A DNA stretch of 64,000 nucleotides from NCBI RefSeq assembly GCF_020667895.1, contig NZ_JAFMPS010000002.1:449131-513130 (forward strand), read 5' to 3'. The position numbers and the translations under genes are program-made. Each line of letters begins with the position of its first letter. The first letter of the stretch is position 1. Source of the DNA: Alcanivorax sp. 1008 (GTDB lineage Bacteria > Pseudomonadota > Gammaproteobacteria > Pseudomonadales > Alcanivoracaceae). Under the pieces are notes generated by a model that saw only the letters and a list, made by a program, of their open reading frames with translations, had not been told where the DNA came from and made no database searches. This document shows positions 47,278 through 57,177 of the stretch, piece after piece.

Positions 47278-47657
47278 CTATTGCCTATTGGTGCGTGCTA
47301 GTTGCCATCTTTCTGCCCTATGCGTTTACTTTCTTTGCCAAGTTCCACGGTGATTTCGGGCCTAAGCAGAATCACAACCCAAGGGAGTTTCTGGAAAAGC
47401 TGACTGGCTCTCGCAAGCGTGCTCACTGGGCCCAGTTGAATAGCTTTGAGGTCAATCCTGCTTTCTTTGCCGCGGTAGTGATTGCCCAGCAGATCGGTAG
47501 CGCTGCTCAAGGTACGATTGATGCTCTGGCAATTGGCTTTGTTGTCAGTCGCGCACTTTTCGGCATTTTGTACATTACTGACAAAGCTCTATTGCGCACC
47601 CTGGTGTGGTCTGCCGGTATGGCCACTATCGTTGCCCTGTTTGTGGTGTCGGCGTGA
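47274..47657 (+). CDS. MAPEG family membrane protein
   Basis: 127 residues with four membrane segments and the MAPEG pattern, including NPREF, NSFEVNPAFFAAVVIAQ (near residue 60) and SRALFGILYITDK (near 95). The family acts in eicosanoid and glutathione metabolism in animals; bacterial roles are unclear, possibly glutathione transfer. It overlaps both neighbours (ATGA, then GTGA) and follows a kappa-GST-like protein, so a glutathione link is plausible but unproven. Confidence 0.88.
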   Translation: MTIAYWCVLVAIFLPYAFTFFAKFHGDFGPKQNHNPREFLEKLTGSRKRAHWAQLNSFEVNPAFFAAVVIAQQIGSAAQGTIDALAIGFVVSRALFGILYITDKALLRTLVWSAGMATIVALFVVSA

Positions 47658-48022
47658 AATTGCTGCTTATTGTCGGTGCTTTGAATGCAGCGCTGGCAGT
47701 AGTCATGGGGGCTTTTGGCGCCCACGGTTTGAAGGCTCGGGTTGATGCCGCCATGCTGGAAACCTGGGCGACCGCCAGCCTGTATCATTTCCATCATGCG
47801 CTGGCGTTGTTGTTGGTTGGCGTGCTGGCCCGGCAGTTTTCTGGCAGTGGTTTTATTGCTGCAGGCTGGACTTTATTTACCGGCGTGTTGATATTTAGCG
47901 GCAGCCTTTATCTGCTGGTGTTAACCGGCCAGCGCTGGCTCGGTGCCATTACACCCATAGGTGGCACGGCCATGATCGTCGGCTGGTTGATGCTGGCGTG
48001 GGCGGTATACCGGAATGCCTGA
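47654..48022 (+). CDS. DUF423 family membrane protein
   Basis: 122 residues from GTG 47654, overlapping the MAPEG stop. It has four membrane segments and the family motif GAFGAHGLKAR (near residues 19-29) plus WATASLYHFHHALALL. Function unknown (E. coli YgdD relatives). It closes the coupled run of the DsbA-fold, MAPEG and DUF423 genes and is followed 15 bases later by thiS. Confidence 0.88.
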   Translation: MKLLLIVGALNAALAVVMGAFGAHGLKARVDAAMLETWATASLYHFHHALALLLVGVLARQFSGSGFIAAGWTLFTGVLIFSGSLYLLVLTGQRWLGAITPIGGTAMIVGWLMLAWAVYRNA

Positions 48023-48037
48023 GCGGAATGCCTTGTG

Positions 48038-48232
48038 ATGCAAATTACCCTGAACGGAAAACCCCATCGGTGTGACGCTGTAACCATCCGCGAGCTGCTT
48101 GACCAACTTGATTTACATGGTCGGTTGGCGGTGGAGGTGAATCAGAACATCGTGCCAAAAAGCGAGCATGCAACCTATCAGCTACATGATCAGGATACGG
48201 TTGAAATTGTACACGCCATCGGCGGTGGTTAA
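48038..48232 (+). CDS. thiS: Sulfur carrier protein ThiS
   Basis: 64 residues from ATG 48038; a GTG directly before it could be used. ThiS is a ubiquitin-like carrier whose C-terminal glycine is thiocarboxylated and delivers sulfur to thiazole synthase. It begins MQITLNGKP and ends IGGG, with the needed GG end. thiG follows 54 bases later. thiF and the other thiazole genes are not in the window. Confidence 0.93.
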   Translation: MQITLNGKPHRCDAVTIRELLDQLDLHGRLAVEVNQNIVPKSEHATYQLHDQDTVEIVHAIGGG

Positions 48233-48286
48233 GTTTCCGCTATTCCGCACCCGCCCAACTCTATTTTATGAATTGAAGGCTATACC

Positions 48287-49066
48287 ATGAAGGACGTTTT
48301 GAATCTTGCCGGTAAGACATATCAATCGCGACTACTGATTGGCACCGGCAAGTATAAGGACTTCGCTGAAACACGTGCAGCGATTGAGACCAGTGGCGCG
48401 CAGATTGTGACGGTGGCTATCCGTCGCACCAATATTGGTCAGAATGCGGACGAACCCAATCTGCTGGATTTCATCTCTCCGGATAAGTACACCATTTTGC
48501 CGAACACGGCGGGCTGCTATACCGCTGATGAGGCGGTGCGTTGTTGCAAGCTGGCCCGTGAGTTGCTGGACGGCCATGAGCTGGTCAAGCTGGAAGTGCT
48601 TGGCGACCAGAAGACGCTTTACCCCAATGTGGTGCATACCCTGAAAGCCGCCGAGCAGCTGGTCAAGGATGGCTTCAAGGTGATGGTATATACCAGCGAT
48701 GATCCTATTGTTGCCAAGGAACTGGAGCAGATGGGCTGCGTTGCAGTAATGCCGTTGGGCTCGTTGATTGGTTCAGGTCTTGGCATTCTTAACCCGCACA
48801 ATATTCGACTTATTATTGAAGAGGCCAAGGTGCCGATTATCGTCGATGCGGGAGTTGGCACCGCCAGCGATGCGGCTATTGCCATGGAGTTGGGTTGTGA
48901 TGGCGTGTTGCTAAACACCGCTGTTGCCCATGCGAGCAATCCGGTGCTGATGGCCAGTGCCATGAAAAAAGCTATTGAAGCCGGCCGTGAGTCATTCCTC
49001 GCCGGTCGAATGCAGAAAAAGGCCTACGCCAGCGCATCGTCGCCGCTGGAGGGCATCGTCCGATAA
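48287..49066 (+). CDS. thiG: Thiazole synthase ThiG
   Basis: 259 residues. With ThiS thiocarboxylate and dehydroglycine it builds the thiazole phosphate part of thiamine. TIM-barrel signatures: [12 protein letters not shown] near residue 15, the catalytic lysine in VKLEVLGD near 105 and [29 protein letters not shown] near 185-213. AAGGC lies before the ATG. An inverted repeat follows. Confidence 0.97.
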   Translation: MKDVLNLAGKTYQSRLLIGTGKYKDFAETRAAIETSGAQIVTVAIRRTNIGQNADEPNLLDFISPDKYTILPNTAGCYTADEAVRCCKLARELLDGHELVKLEVLGDQKTLYPNVVHTLKAAEQLVKDGFKVMVYTSDDPIVAKELEQMGCVAVMPLGSLIGSGLGILNPHNIRLIIEEAKVPIIVDAGVGTASDAAIAMELGCDGVLLNTAVAHASNPVLMASAMKKAIEAGRESFLAGRMQKKAYASASSPLEGIVR

Positions 49067-49097
49067 TGGGTTGCTGAGAAGTCAGCCGAACCGCACA

Positions 49098-49130
49098 GGA
49101 CTTCAGCCGCATATTCTGTGGCTGAAGTCC
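49098..49130. terminator. Inverted repeat between thiG and the RHH gene
   Basis: GGACTTCAGCC (49098-49108) with GGCTGAAGTCC (49120-49130), perfect 11 bp with an 11-base loop, in the gap between convergent genes. No T run follows on either strand, so termination may need Rho, or it may be a 3' stabiliser. Confidence 0.5.
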
Positions 49131-49140
49131 GCACTGCAAT

Positions 49141-49371
49141 TCAGATTTCTTCCAGAGCGTCCATCAACTCAAAAAATCCCATCGGCTCTTTGCCAGTGCG
49201 CCGCTCGATTTCGTCGAGCGCGAACTGCTCATCCTCGATCAAATTGCGCATCGCGCGATTGACCAGATCAGAGAGGGATTCGCCGCTTTCAGCCGATTTC
49301 AGGACCATGGCCTGATACAGGTCTGAGTCAAAGTGAATGGTCGAAGGTCCGGCCAGTCTGCTGTTACCCAT
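49141..49371 (-). CDS. Ribbon-helix-helix (CopG-like) protein, orphan antitoxin-like
   Basis: 76 residues. The N terminus STIHFDSDLYQAMVLKSAESGESLSDLVNRAMRNL matches the RHH fold (one strand, two helices, about residues 9-44) of CopG/ParD-type DNA-binding antitoxins, and the acidic C terminus (EDEQFALDEIE) would suit toxin binding. No toxin gene adjoins it: thiG is convergent and the MATE gene lies behind. Thus it is an orphan antitoxin or a plain regulator. Confidence 0.72.
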   Translation of the reverse strand: MGNSRLAGPSTIHFDSDLYQAMVLKSAESGESLSDLVNRAMRNLIEDEQFALDEIERRTGKEPMGFFELMDALEEI

Positions 49372-49459
49372 GATGGCTCTCCACGGCTAGGGAACCACTG
49401 ACTACTCCGCGACGGTGCCGCAGGAATTCCAGCGGTTCGTGAGGACAGCTCCATATCAC
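49364..49459 (-). CDS. Possible coupled micro-ORF (31 codons)
   Basis: From a GTG that overlaps the MATE gene stop (GTGA, 49459-49456), a 31-codon frame runs to a TAA overlapping the ATGGGTAA start of the RHH gene. The peptide is WSCPHEPLEFLRHRR-like, basic in the middle, and matches no family that I know. It could be a leftover of a toxin gene, a coupling peptide, or chance. Confidence 0.2.
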   Translation of the reverse strand: MIWSCPHEPLEFLRHRRGVVSGSLAVESHHG

Positions 49460-50802
49460 CCCTTTTTCGCAGTGCGGTCAATCCCGAAAAGCGACAAACG
49501 GTAGATCAGGGCGCCGGAAAGGAGGTTGGCAATGGCCAGCGCAGCAAATACTCCGCTGACCTCAAACCAGATCGATGCCAGCCAGCCCAACGGCACATAC
49601 AGCAGGGCCGAACGAATCAGGTAAAAGCCCATGGCCCTGAAGCCCAGTCCCAAAGCGTTATAAGCGGCAGAGGCGACAATGACGATGCCGTAGCCACCAA
49701 GGGTGATCGGCACTATATGCAAATAGCTGGTAATACCGGCGATTACGACGGGATCATCGCTGAAAAGACGGCCAAACCATTGCCCGCTGAGCCAGAATAG
49801 CAGGGCCATGCCGGCGCTCCACAGCAGGCAGAACAGGAAACTGTCGATCATTGCGGTACGAATACGATGGGGTAATCCGGCGCCGTGATTTTGCCCTGTG
49901 ATCGGCCCGATAGAGGCGGACAGGGCCAGCATGGGGATGGCGGCCAGCGCCTCAATGCGACCGGCGACACCGAATGCGGCCACGGTCTCGCTGTTGTAGC
50001 GAGCCAGCACGCCGGTAATGATGGCAAGCGCCAGCGGGTTGATCATGTTGGCCAGAGAGGCTGGCAGGCCCACCGACACGACCTGTCGCCAGGAAGAACG
50101 TATTTCCTCCCAGGCGGCTCTTTCCAGCACGATCAGGCGCTCGCGGAAGATCAGTACTGACAATGCCAGAGCCATGGAAAAGGCTCGGGCTATTAAGGTA
50201 GCCCATGCCGCGCCTTCCATGCCCATGCCGGGTATGGGCCCGAGACCAAAGATCAGGATTGGATCAAGGATAATGTTGACCACGGCACTAAGCACCATGG
50301 TCAGGCTTGGAATACGGGCATCGCCGATTGCTCGCAACAGGCTACCAGCAACCATTGGCACTACCAGAAATGGCATACCGAAGTACCAGATATCCATATA
50401 AGCGATGACCAGATCGAGCACTTCCCCTTCAGCGCCCATGGCAGTGAACAGAGGGCGGCTGGTCATCCACCCCAGTATCGAAAGCACAATTACCACCAGC
50501 ACGGCCAGTGCCAGGCTATCGGTGGCCAGACGTTTTACCCGGTGCTGATCCCCGGTACCAATGGCACGGGCGACAACCGACGAGGTGCCGGCGCCAAGAC
50601 CGATGGCTACGGAGGAAATGGCAAAGGTGACCGGAAAAGAAAAACTGATGGCCGCCAGCTCGGCGGTGCCAACCTGACCAAGGAACCAGGCATCAACCAG
50701 ACCAATGGACATGACCGCAATGATGCCCAGCGCCATGGGCATGCCGAGCCGCCACAGGTGGCCACGGACATCGCCGTTAGTCAGGTCCTGACGTTTCCTC
50801 AC
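49456..50802 (-). CDS. MATE family efflux transporter
   Basis: 448 residues from GTG 50802, which lies 4 bases after the stop of the upstream gene; an ATG at 50847 overlapping that gene is the alternative. Twelve membrane segments in two halves, with the MATE patterns GLVDAWFLGQVGTAELAAISF near residue 35 and GQNHGAGLPHRIR near 315. Such exporters remove cations and drugs in exchange for sodium or protons; the substrate is unknown. Confidence 0.9.
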   Translation of the reverse strand: MRKRQDLTNGDVRGHLWRLGMPMALGIIAVMSIGLVDAWFLGQVGTAELAAISFSFPVTFAISSVAIGLGAGTSSVVARAIGTGDQHRVKRLATDSLALAVLVVIVLSILGWMTSRPLFTAMGAEGEVLDLVIAYMDIWYFGMPFLVVPMVAGSLLRAIGDARIPSLTMVLSAVVNIILDPILIFGLGPIPGMGMEGAAWATLIARAFSMALALSVLIFRERLIVLERAAWEEIRSSWRQVVSVGLPASLANMINPLALAIITGVLARYNSETVAAFGVAGRIEALAAIPMLALSASIGPITGQNHGAGLPHRIRTAMIDSFLFCLLWSAGMALLFWLSGQWFGRLFSDDPVVIAGITSYLHIVPITLGGYGIVIVASAAYNALGLGFRAMGFYLIRSALLYVPLGWLASIWFEVSGVFAALAIANLLSGALIYRLSLFGIDRTAKKG

Positions 50803-50806
50803 TGGG

Positions 50807-51058
50807 CTATTCTTGAGCCAGCGCCAGCAATGCGCGGGCGTAGGCATTTACATCAAAAGGCTTTTCGGAGGCGAAGGTAATGGCGATATGTTCCGCCAAT
50901 GTCTCTGCCATCAGGGCCAGTGCAGCTTGCCGGTCAATTCCCTGTGCCAGTAAATCCATCAGTACCAGGCCGGCTTCCCTTGGATGGCCGTCAGCAACCT
51001 GATTCTCCACTGCTTGTATCAGCTTTTTCAGGGCGAAGTCGTCTTCTATCTCGTCCAT
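50807..51058 (-). CDS. Small hypothetical protein
   Basis: 83 residues from ATG 51058 ([15 protein letters not shown]). The frame is open further up but the extra part looks non-coding and overlaps the trmB promoter side. Acidic and helical, with alanine-rich ends; no family recognised, though similar short genes occur in related marine species. It is divergent from trmB and directly upstream of the MATE gene. Confidence 0.6.
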   Translation of the reverse strand: MDEIEDDFALKKLIQAVENQVADGHPREAGLVLMDLLAQGIDRQAALALMAETLAEHIAITFASEKPFDVNAYARALLALAQE

Positions 51059-51189
51059 TCCTTCCACGGCGCTCTCCGCTTGTCGATGGGCCCCCGCAGG
51101 GCCAGAGGCGCGCCATTGTACCCGCCGCGGCCCTGCGTCGCCTCCCCGATTACCGTACAATGCGCACCCCGACATCGGAGCTGACTGTC

Positions 51190-51906
51190 ATGCTCGATTT
51201 TCTGAAACAGGATCAGGACCCGCTTACCGGCAAGGTGATGCGCAAGGTGCGCAGTTTTGTATTGCGTGAGGGGCGCCTTACCGCAGGCCAGCAAAAGGCG
51301 CTCGACTCGCTGTGGCCGCGCTTCGGTCTGGAGCGTTCAGGCGGAGTGCTTGATGCTCCGGGGGTATTTGGCCGTGACGCACCGCGGGTATTGGAAGTCG
51401 GCTACGGTATGGGCCACTCGCTGGTGCAAATGGCGACGGCAGAGCCCGACAAGGATTTCATTGGCATTGAGGTGCATCGTCCCGGTGTAGGCGCCTTGTT
51501 GATGGCCATTGAAGAGGCCGGCGTGACGAATTTGCGCAGCTACTGCGATGATGCAGTAGACATTCTTGAGGAATGTATTGCCGATGCCAGTTTGGCTCGC
51601 GTGCAGCTCTACTTTCCTGATCCGTGGCACAAGAAAAAGCACCATAAGCGTCGCATAGTGCAGTCACCGTGGGTGCAACTGGTACAGCGCAAGCTGAAAC
51701 CGGGTGGCTTGCTGCACATGGCCACCGACTGGCAGGACTATGCCGGCCACATGCTGGTGATCATGCAGGCACAAACCGGTTGGCAAAATCTGGCAGGGGA
51801 TCAGAATTTTGCCGCTCGACCGGACTGGCGCCCGGAAACCAAGTTCGAGCGTCGCGGCGCCCGTCTTGGTCATGGCGTTTGGGACCTGCTTTATCAGAAG
51901 CAGTAG
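51190..51906 (+). CDS. trmB: tRNA (guanine-N7-)-methyltransferase
   Basis: 238 residues from ATG 51190 ([14 protein letters not shown]); an ATG ten codons before (51160) is possible. It makes m7G46 in tRNA. Cofactor motif [15 protein letters not shown] (near residue 62), [11 protein letters not shown] (near 90) and the family signature [15 protein letters not shown] (near 140) are present. It stands alone on this strand, convergent with yheV. Confidence 0.96.
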   Translation: MLDFLKQDQDPLTGKVMRKVRSFVLREGRLTAGQQKALDSLWPRFGLERSGGVLDAPGVFGRDAPRVLEVGYGMGHSLVQMATAEPDKDFIGIEVHRPGVGALLMAIEEAGVTNLRSYCDDAVDILEECIADASLARVQLYFPDPWHKKKHHKRRIVQSPWVQLVQRKLKPGGLLHMATDWQDYAGHMLVIMQAQTGWQNLAGDQNFAARPDWRPETKFERRGARLGHGVWDLLYQKQ

Positions 51907-51938
51907 TGTAGAGGGCAGCGCTTAAAACCACCCCTGCA

Positions 51939-52148
51939 TCATTTTTTCAGGGGGCGGATGGTGACCGGCTGGCCAAGCATTGGCTCGTCCGTGGGATGAT
52001 CACGTGGCGGCGCTTCGTCAAGATTGCGCTCCATGTTGCATGCGATGCATTCCATATAAATTCTATCGCCCTGCTCTACTCGGACGATCTTGTCCATGGC
52101 GCCACACTGGGGACAGGTGGCGCCGGCGATAAAGCGGCGCTTGATCAC
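51939..52148 (-). CDS. YheV-like zinc-ribbon protein
   Basis: 69 residues from a GTG that overlaps the prlC stop (GTGA). Two CxxC pairs (CPQCGAMD near residue 12 and CIACNMERN near 35) form a zinc ribbon. YheV proteins lie next to prlC in many Gammaproteobacteria; the function is unknown. Probably co-translated with oligopeptidase A. Confidence 0.9.
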   Translation of the reverse strand: MIKRRFIAGATCPQCGAMDKIVRVEQGDRIYMECIACNMERNLDEAPPRDHPTDEPMLGQPVTIRPLKK

Positions 52149-54175
52149 GCCGCGATTCCGCTATGACGCAGTAACGGCTCAACGCTGGGCTCCCGGCCAC
52201 GGAAATCAATAAACAGTTCCATCGGTTCCTTGCTGCCGCCACGGGCAAGAATCTTCTCCCGGAAAGAGCGCCCGGTGTCTGGATTGAATACGCCCTCTTC
52301 CTCGAACTTTGACCAGGCATCGGCGGACAGCACCTCTGCCCACTTGTAGCTGTAATAGCCAGCTGCATAACCACCCGCAAATATATGGCTGAAGCTGTTC
52401 TGGAACCGATTGAAAGATGGCGGCTTGATGACCGCCACTTCGTCGCGCACTTCGTCCAATATCTGGGCGATGGTTTTACCGCCGAGGCCGGAGTGGATGC
52501 GCATATCGAAGATAGAAAATTCCAGTTGGCGCAGCATGCCCATGGCACTTTGGAAATTCTTTGCCGCCAGTAGCTTCTCCAGTTTGTCTTTCGGCAGTGG
52601 CTCACCGGTTTCATAGTGAGCCGACAACATGGCAACACCTTCTTCGGTCCAGCACCAGTTCTCCATAAACTGACTGGGCAGTTCAACGGCATCCCATGCT
52701 ACGCCACTAATGCCAGAGACGCCGGACACCTCCTGCTCCGTCAGCATGTGATGCAGGCCATGGCCGAATTCATGGAACAGGGTGACTACCTCATCATGGG
52801 TCAGCAGCCCCGGCTTGCCGCCGGCCGGCGGAGCGAAGTTGCAGGTCAGATAGGCAACCGGCTTCTGCAGGCTGCCATCCCTGAGGCGAACACGACCAAG
52901 GCAGTCATCCATCCAGGCGCCACCACGTTTGCCGGTGCGGGCATACATGTCGAGGTAGAAGCTCGCCATCACCTCACCGCTGGCATCCACGACGTCATAG
53001 AAGCGCACATCTTCGTGCCATTTGTCGACGCCATCTCGCTGGCGGATATCAATGCCGAAGACTTTTTCAACAATGCCAAACATACCGCTGATCACTCGTT
53101 CCGCGGGGAACCAGGGGCGTAGCTCCTCTTCAGAAATGCTGAAGCGGGCTTCCCGCAGTCGCTCGCTCCAGAAGGTCAGGTCCCAGGGTTGCAGATCGTC
53201 CGCGCCCTGCTCGGCGGCATAGGCTCGTAACTCGGCCAGCTCTTGCTGGGCCTGTGGTTTTGCCTTAACGGCCAGATCATTAAGAAAGCCGATAACCTCT
53301 TCAGTGCTGCGCGCCATCTTGGTTTCCAGCGAGGCTTCGGCATAGCTGGAAAAGCCCAGCAGCTGCGCTTCCTGCTGACGCAACGAAATAATTTCATCCA
53401 TGATTGCGCTATTGTCGTACTTGCCCGCGTCCGGCCCGGTATCAGAGGCGCGAGTAACATGGGCGCGATACATCTCTTCGCGCAGTTCCCGGTTAGTGGA
53501 ATGGCACATCACCGCGTAATAACTGGGGAAGTCCAGAGTCAGTAACCAGCCGTCCAGATTTTCTTCCCTGGCACGATCCGCGGCACCGGCGCGAGCGACA
53601 TCGGGCAGGCCGTCGAGCAGTGATTCATCGGTAACATGTTTTCGCCAGGATTGGGTGGCATCCAGGACATTGTCAGAGAATCTGGAAGTCAGCTCCGAAA
53701 GCTTTTTCGCAATCTCCATATATTCGGCCTTTTTGTCGGCCGGCAGACTAACCCCCGACAGACGGAAGTCGCGCAATGTATTTTGCAAATCCTTCTTCTG
53801 TGCTTCGTTAAGGGTGCTGTATTCGGCGCTGTCACGTAGTGCCTGATATGCGGCGTAAAGTTTTTCGTTTTGCCCCACTTCTGTGCCGTATTCGCTAATC
53901 AGCGGCAGACAAGCGTTGTAGGCATCGCGCAGGGCCGGATTTTGCGCCACTCCATTAAGGTGGCCGGCTGGCCCAAAGGCTTTGCCGAGGCGTTCGTCTT
54001 CCTCGTCAAGAGCTGCCACCAGGCCTTTCCAGCTGAAGTCGCCCTGAGCTAATACCTGCTCGATCTTCTTCCGGCCGGCGGCGATCAGTTGCTCAACTGC
54101 GGGCTGAACATGCTCCGGGCGGATTTTTGAAAATGGCGGAAGGCCGGTGTAGTCAATCAGCGGGTTATTCGACAT
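52145..54175 (-). CDS. prlC: Oligopeptidase A
   Basis: 676 residues, the usual size. M3 zinc peptidase of the cytoplasm that degrades signal peptides and other short peptides. The zinc motif HEFGHGLHHML lies near residue 467, with the third ligand glutamate about 25 residues later. The start PLIDYTGLPPFSKI is typical of the family. It overlaps yheV downstream. Confidence 0.96.
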   Translation of the reverse strand: MSNNPLIDYTGLPPFSKIRPEHVQPAVEQLIAAGRKKIEQVLAQGDFSWKGLVAALDEEDERLGKAFGPAGHLNGVAQNPALRDAYNACLPLISEYGTEVGQNEKLYAAYQALRDSAEYSTLNEAQKKDLQNTLRDFRLSGVSLPADKKAEYMEIAKKLSELTSRFSDNVLDATQSWRKHVTDESLLDGLPDVARAGAADRAREENLDGWLLTLDFPSYYAVMCHSTNRELREEMYRAHVTRASDTGPDAGKYDNSAIMDEIISLRQQEAQLLGFSSYAEASLETKMARSTEEVIGFLNDLAVKAKPQAQQELAELRAYAAEQGADDLQPWDLTFWSERLREARFSISEEELRPWFPAERVISGMFGIVEKVFGIDIRQRDGVDKWHEDVRFYDVVDASGEVMASFYLDMYARTGKRGGAWMDDCLGRVRLRDGSLQKPVAYLTCNFAPPAGGKPGLLTHDEVVTLFHEFGHGLHHMLTEQEVSGVSGISGVAWDAVELPSQFMENWCWTEEGVAMLSAHYETGEPLPKDKLEKLLAAKNFQSAMGMLRQLEFSIFDMRIHSGLGGKTIAQILDEVRDEVAVIKPPSFNRFQNSFSHIFAGGYAAGYYSYKWAEVLSADAWSKFEEEGVFNPDTGRSFREKILARGGSKEPMELFIDFRGREPSVEPLLRHSGIAA

Positions 54176-54246
54176 GGTATCCTCGGTGGCAGTATGGCGC
54201 CGCTCATTGTCGGTGCCGGGTATTCAATAACCGGTGAGTGTATCAG

Positions 54247-54777
54247 ATGGGGATTCGGTCCTTCGAAAACAAGCGGCCTCAAATTGGAGCGGGGACTTGG
54301 GTAGATGAGTCCGCTCAGGTAATTGGTGATGTGGTGCTCGGTATGGACTGCTCGGTATGGCCGTGTGCGGTTATCCGGGGTGACATGCACCAAATCCGCA
54401 TCGGTGATCGGGTTAGCATTCAGGACAACGCGGTGCTACATATCACCCATGACTCGACCTTCAATCCCGGCGGTTACCCCCTGTCGATTGGTGATGACGT
54501 CACCCTCGCTCACCAAGCCATGCTGCATGGCTGCAGCGTAGGAAACCGGGTAATGATTGGCATGCAGGCAATCGTTATGGACGGTGCGGTAATTGAGGAT
54601 GAGGTGATTCTGGCAGCCGGCTCTTTGGTGTCGCCGGGCAAGCGCCTGCAGTCAGGCTTTCTATACCGTGGTCGGCCGGCACAGGCAGTACGCCCGCTGT
54701 CCGACGAGGAGCGACAATTCTTGAGCTATGTGGCGGGTAACTATGTGAAGTTGAAGGACCGTTATTTGGCCGACTAG
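54247..54777 (+). CDS. Gamma-class carbonic anhydrase-like protein
   Basis: 176 residues from ATG 54247 (MGIRSFENKRPQIG); a GTG three codons earlier is possible. Left-handed beta helix of hexapeptides (YrdA/gamma-CA). Zinc ligands are His in NAVLHITHD (near residue 65) and the pair in LAHQAMLHGC (near 88-95). Members bind zinc and some hydrate CO2, while others show no activity. It is divergent from prlC and lies beside aroE, as yrdA does in many relatives. Confidence 0.92.
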   Translation: MGIRSFENKRPQIGAGTWVDESAQVIGDVVLGMDCSVWPCAVIRGDMHQIRIGDRVSIQDNAVLHITHDSTFNPGGYPLSIGDDVTLAHQAMLHGCSVGNRVMIGMQAIVMDGAVIEDEVILAAGSLVSPGKRLQSGFLYRGRPAQAVRPLSDEERQFLSYVAGNYVKLKDRYLAD

Positions 54778-54801
54778 AGCTATCCCTGACTATATTTTCC
54801 T

Positions 54802-55601
54802 TCAGCTGCGCATTTGCTCGATGACAGCCTTTGTCTGCGGGCGCCAGCCGTGCCAGACGGAGAATGCCTCAGCAGCTTGCTCCACCAGCATGCCTAGCCC
54901 ATCAGCCGTTTGCGCCGCTCCCTGCTGTGCTGCCCAGCGTAGAAACGGGGTGTCCCCATAGATCATATCGTAGCAACGGGTCTGCGGCCCGATAAGGCCG
55001 CCAGGGAGCTCTGGCATAGAGCCGCCCAGGCCCGCGGAAATGGCATTGATAATCAGGTCATAGGGGCCGGCCAGATTGTCCAGACCGCCTCCAAAAATGG
55101 GCACGCCGTGGCCGGCAAACATCAGTGAAAGCTCACGGGCTTTCTCTGCGGTGCGATTGGCGATGCGAATATGTGCGGGGTGCTCATCAAGTAACGGGCC
55201 GAGCACCCCGCGAACCGCTCCGCCAGCGCCGAGAATGAGAATGCGCTGATGGGCCAATGGCCAGTGCAGGTTGTCACGAATATCAGTCACCATGCCGATG
55301 CCATCGGTATTGTCACCGCACAGCCGACCGTCTTTCTGCCACAGTGTATTGACGGCGCCCGCGTGGCGAGCGCGGTCACTCAGCTCGTCGCATAGCTCCC
55401 ACGCTTGTTCCTTGAACGGCAAAGTGACATTGGCGCCGACACCACCAGTACTAAAAAACTCCTGGACGCTGCCGGCAAAGTCGTTCAGCGGCGCCAGAAT
55501 CAGGCGGAAGTCCATGGGCTGTTCGCGCTGCGCCGCAAAAGCCGTGTGGATCTGCGGAGAGCGCGAATGGTGAACCGGGTTGCCGAACAGCGCGAATACC
55601 A

Positions 55602-55602
<1 letters not shown>
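54802..55602 (-). CDS. aroE: Shikimate dehydrogenase
   Basis: 266 residues. It reduces dehydroshikimate with NADPH in aromatic amino acid synthesis. Substrate motif FGNPVHHSRSPQIH (near residue 6), VTLPFKEQAWELCD with the catalytic lysine near residue 66, DNTDGIGMV near 97 and the dinucleotide site LILGAGGAVRGVL near 122. Its ATG overlaps the hemF stop as TAATG, so the two are coupled. Confidence 0.96.
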
Positions 55603-56507
<905 letters not shown>

Positions 56508-56543
56508 CTATTCAGGCCTCATTGGCGGGCATTTAACTAAACT

Positions 56544-57092
56544 TTATTGGCGCAGAATTGTTCCGCTCTCCAGATCGACGATGGTAGACGGACGCGCGGC
56601 CCGGTCGCATTGACCGGTGACAATAAAGTCCACTTCGCTGCCCAGTTGTCGCGCCACCTGAAAAGCGTTGCGGCATGCCGGTTGGCCGCCATGGTTGGCG
56701 CTGGTGGAAATCAGGGCCGTTCCAGCCAGTCGGCAAAGCTCGCTGGCAATCGGATGCTGGCTAACGCGCACGGCGACTTTAGCATGATCGCCACGGACCC
56801 AATCCGGGGTAAGTTCGCTACTGTTTACCAGATAGGTGGTCGCCAGAGGCCAGTGCTGCCGAAGCTGCTGCTCCTGCTGTGCCGACAGCTTGATAAACGG
56901 CAATAGCTGATCAATATCTGAGCCTAGCAGAATCAGTCCCTTGCCTACCGGACGTTGCTTGATCTGCAGCAATCGACGGACTGCCTGCTGGTCTAGCGGA
57001 TCACAGCCAAGACCATAAACGGCCTCGGTGGGATAGGCGACCACGCCACCCTGTCGCAATGCGTGGGCAGCTGTATGTAGATGCATCCACAT
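56544..57092 (-). CDS. tsaC: L-threonylcarbamoyladenylate synthase
   Basis: 182 residues from ATG 57092 (AGGA eight bases upstream); the frame runs 44 codons further back without support. Forms threonylcarbamoyl-AMP for t6A at position 37 of tRNAs. [13 protein letters not shown] lies near residue 22 and the KxR/SxN site residues are in [12 protein letters not shown] and [11 protein letters not shown]. It is of the short TsaC type, as in E. coli, without the C-terminal Sua5 domain. Confidence 0.92.
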   Translation of the reverse strand: MWMHLHTAAHALRQGGVVAYPTEAVYGLGCDPLDQQAVRRLLQIKQRPVGKGLILLGSDIDQLLPFIKLSAQQEQQLRQHWPLATTYLVNSSELTPDWVRGDHAKVAVRVSQHPIASELCRLAGTALISTSANHGGQPACRNAFQVARQLGSEVDFIVTGQCDRAARPSTIVDLESGTILRQ

Positions 57093-57177
57093 GCCAGCAA
57101 TCCTGTGATGGCGGTTTTGTTCCCAGATAGATAGATGGCAAGTGTAGCGTAAAGATGTGCCTGTGACTGACCTTGCC

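Noticed and set aside
47341-47356. AGTTCCACGGTGA considered as a third parS site
   Set aside because: The right arm does not match the palindrome; lies inside the MAPEG gene.
49364-49459. 31-codon frame as a definite toxin gene
   Set aside because: Too short and no family match; kept only as a low-confidence feature.
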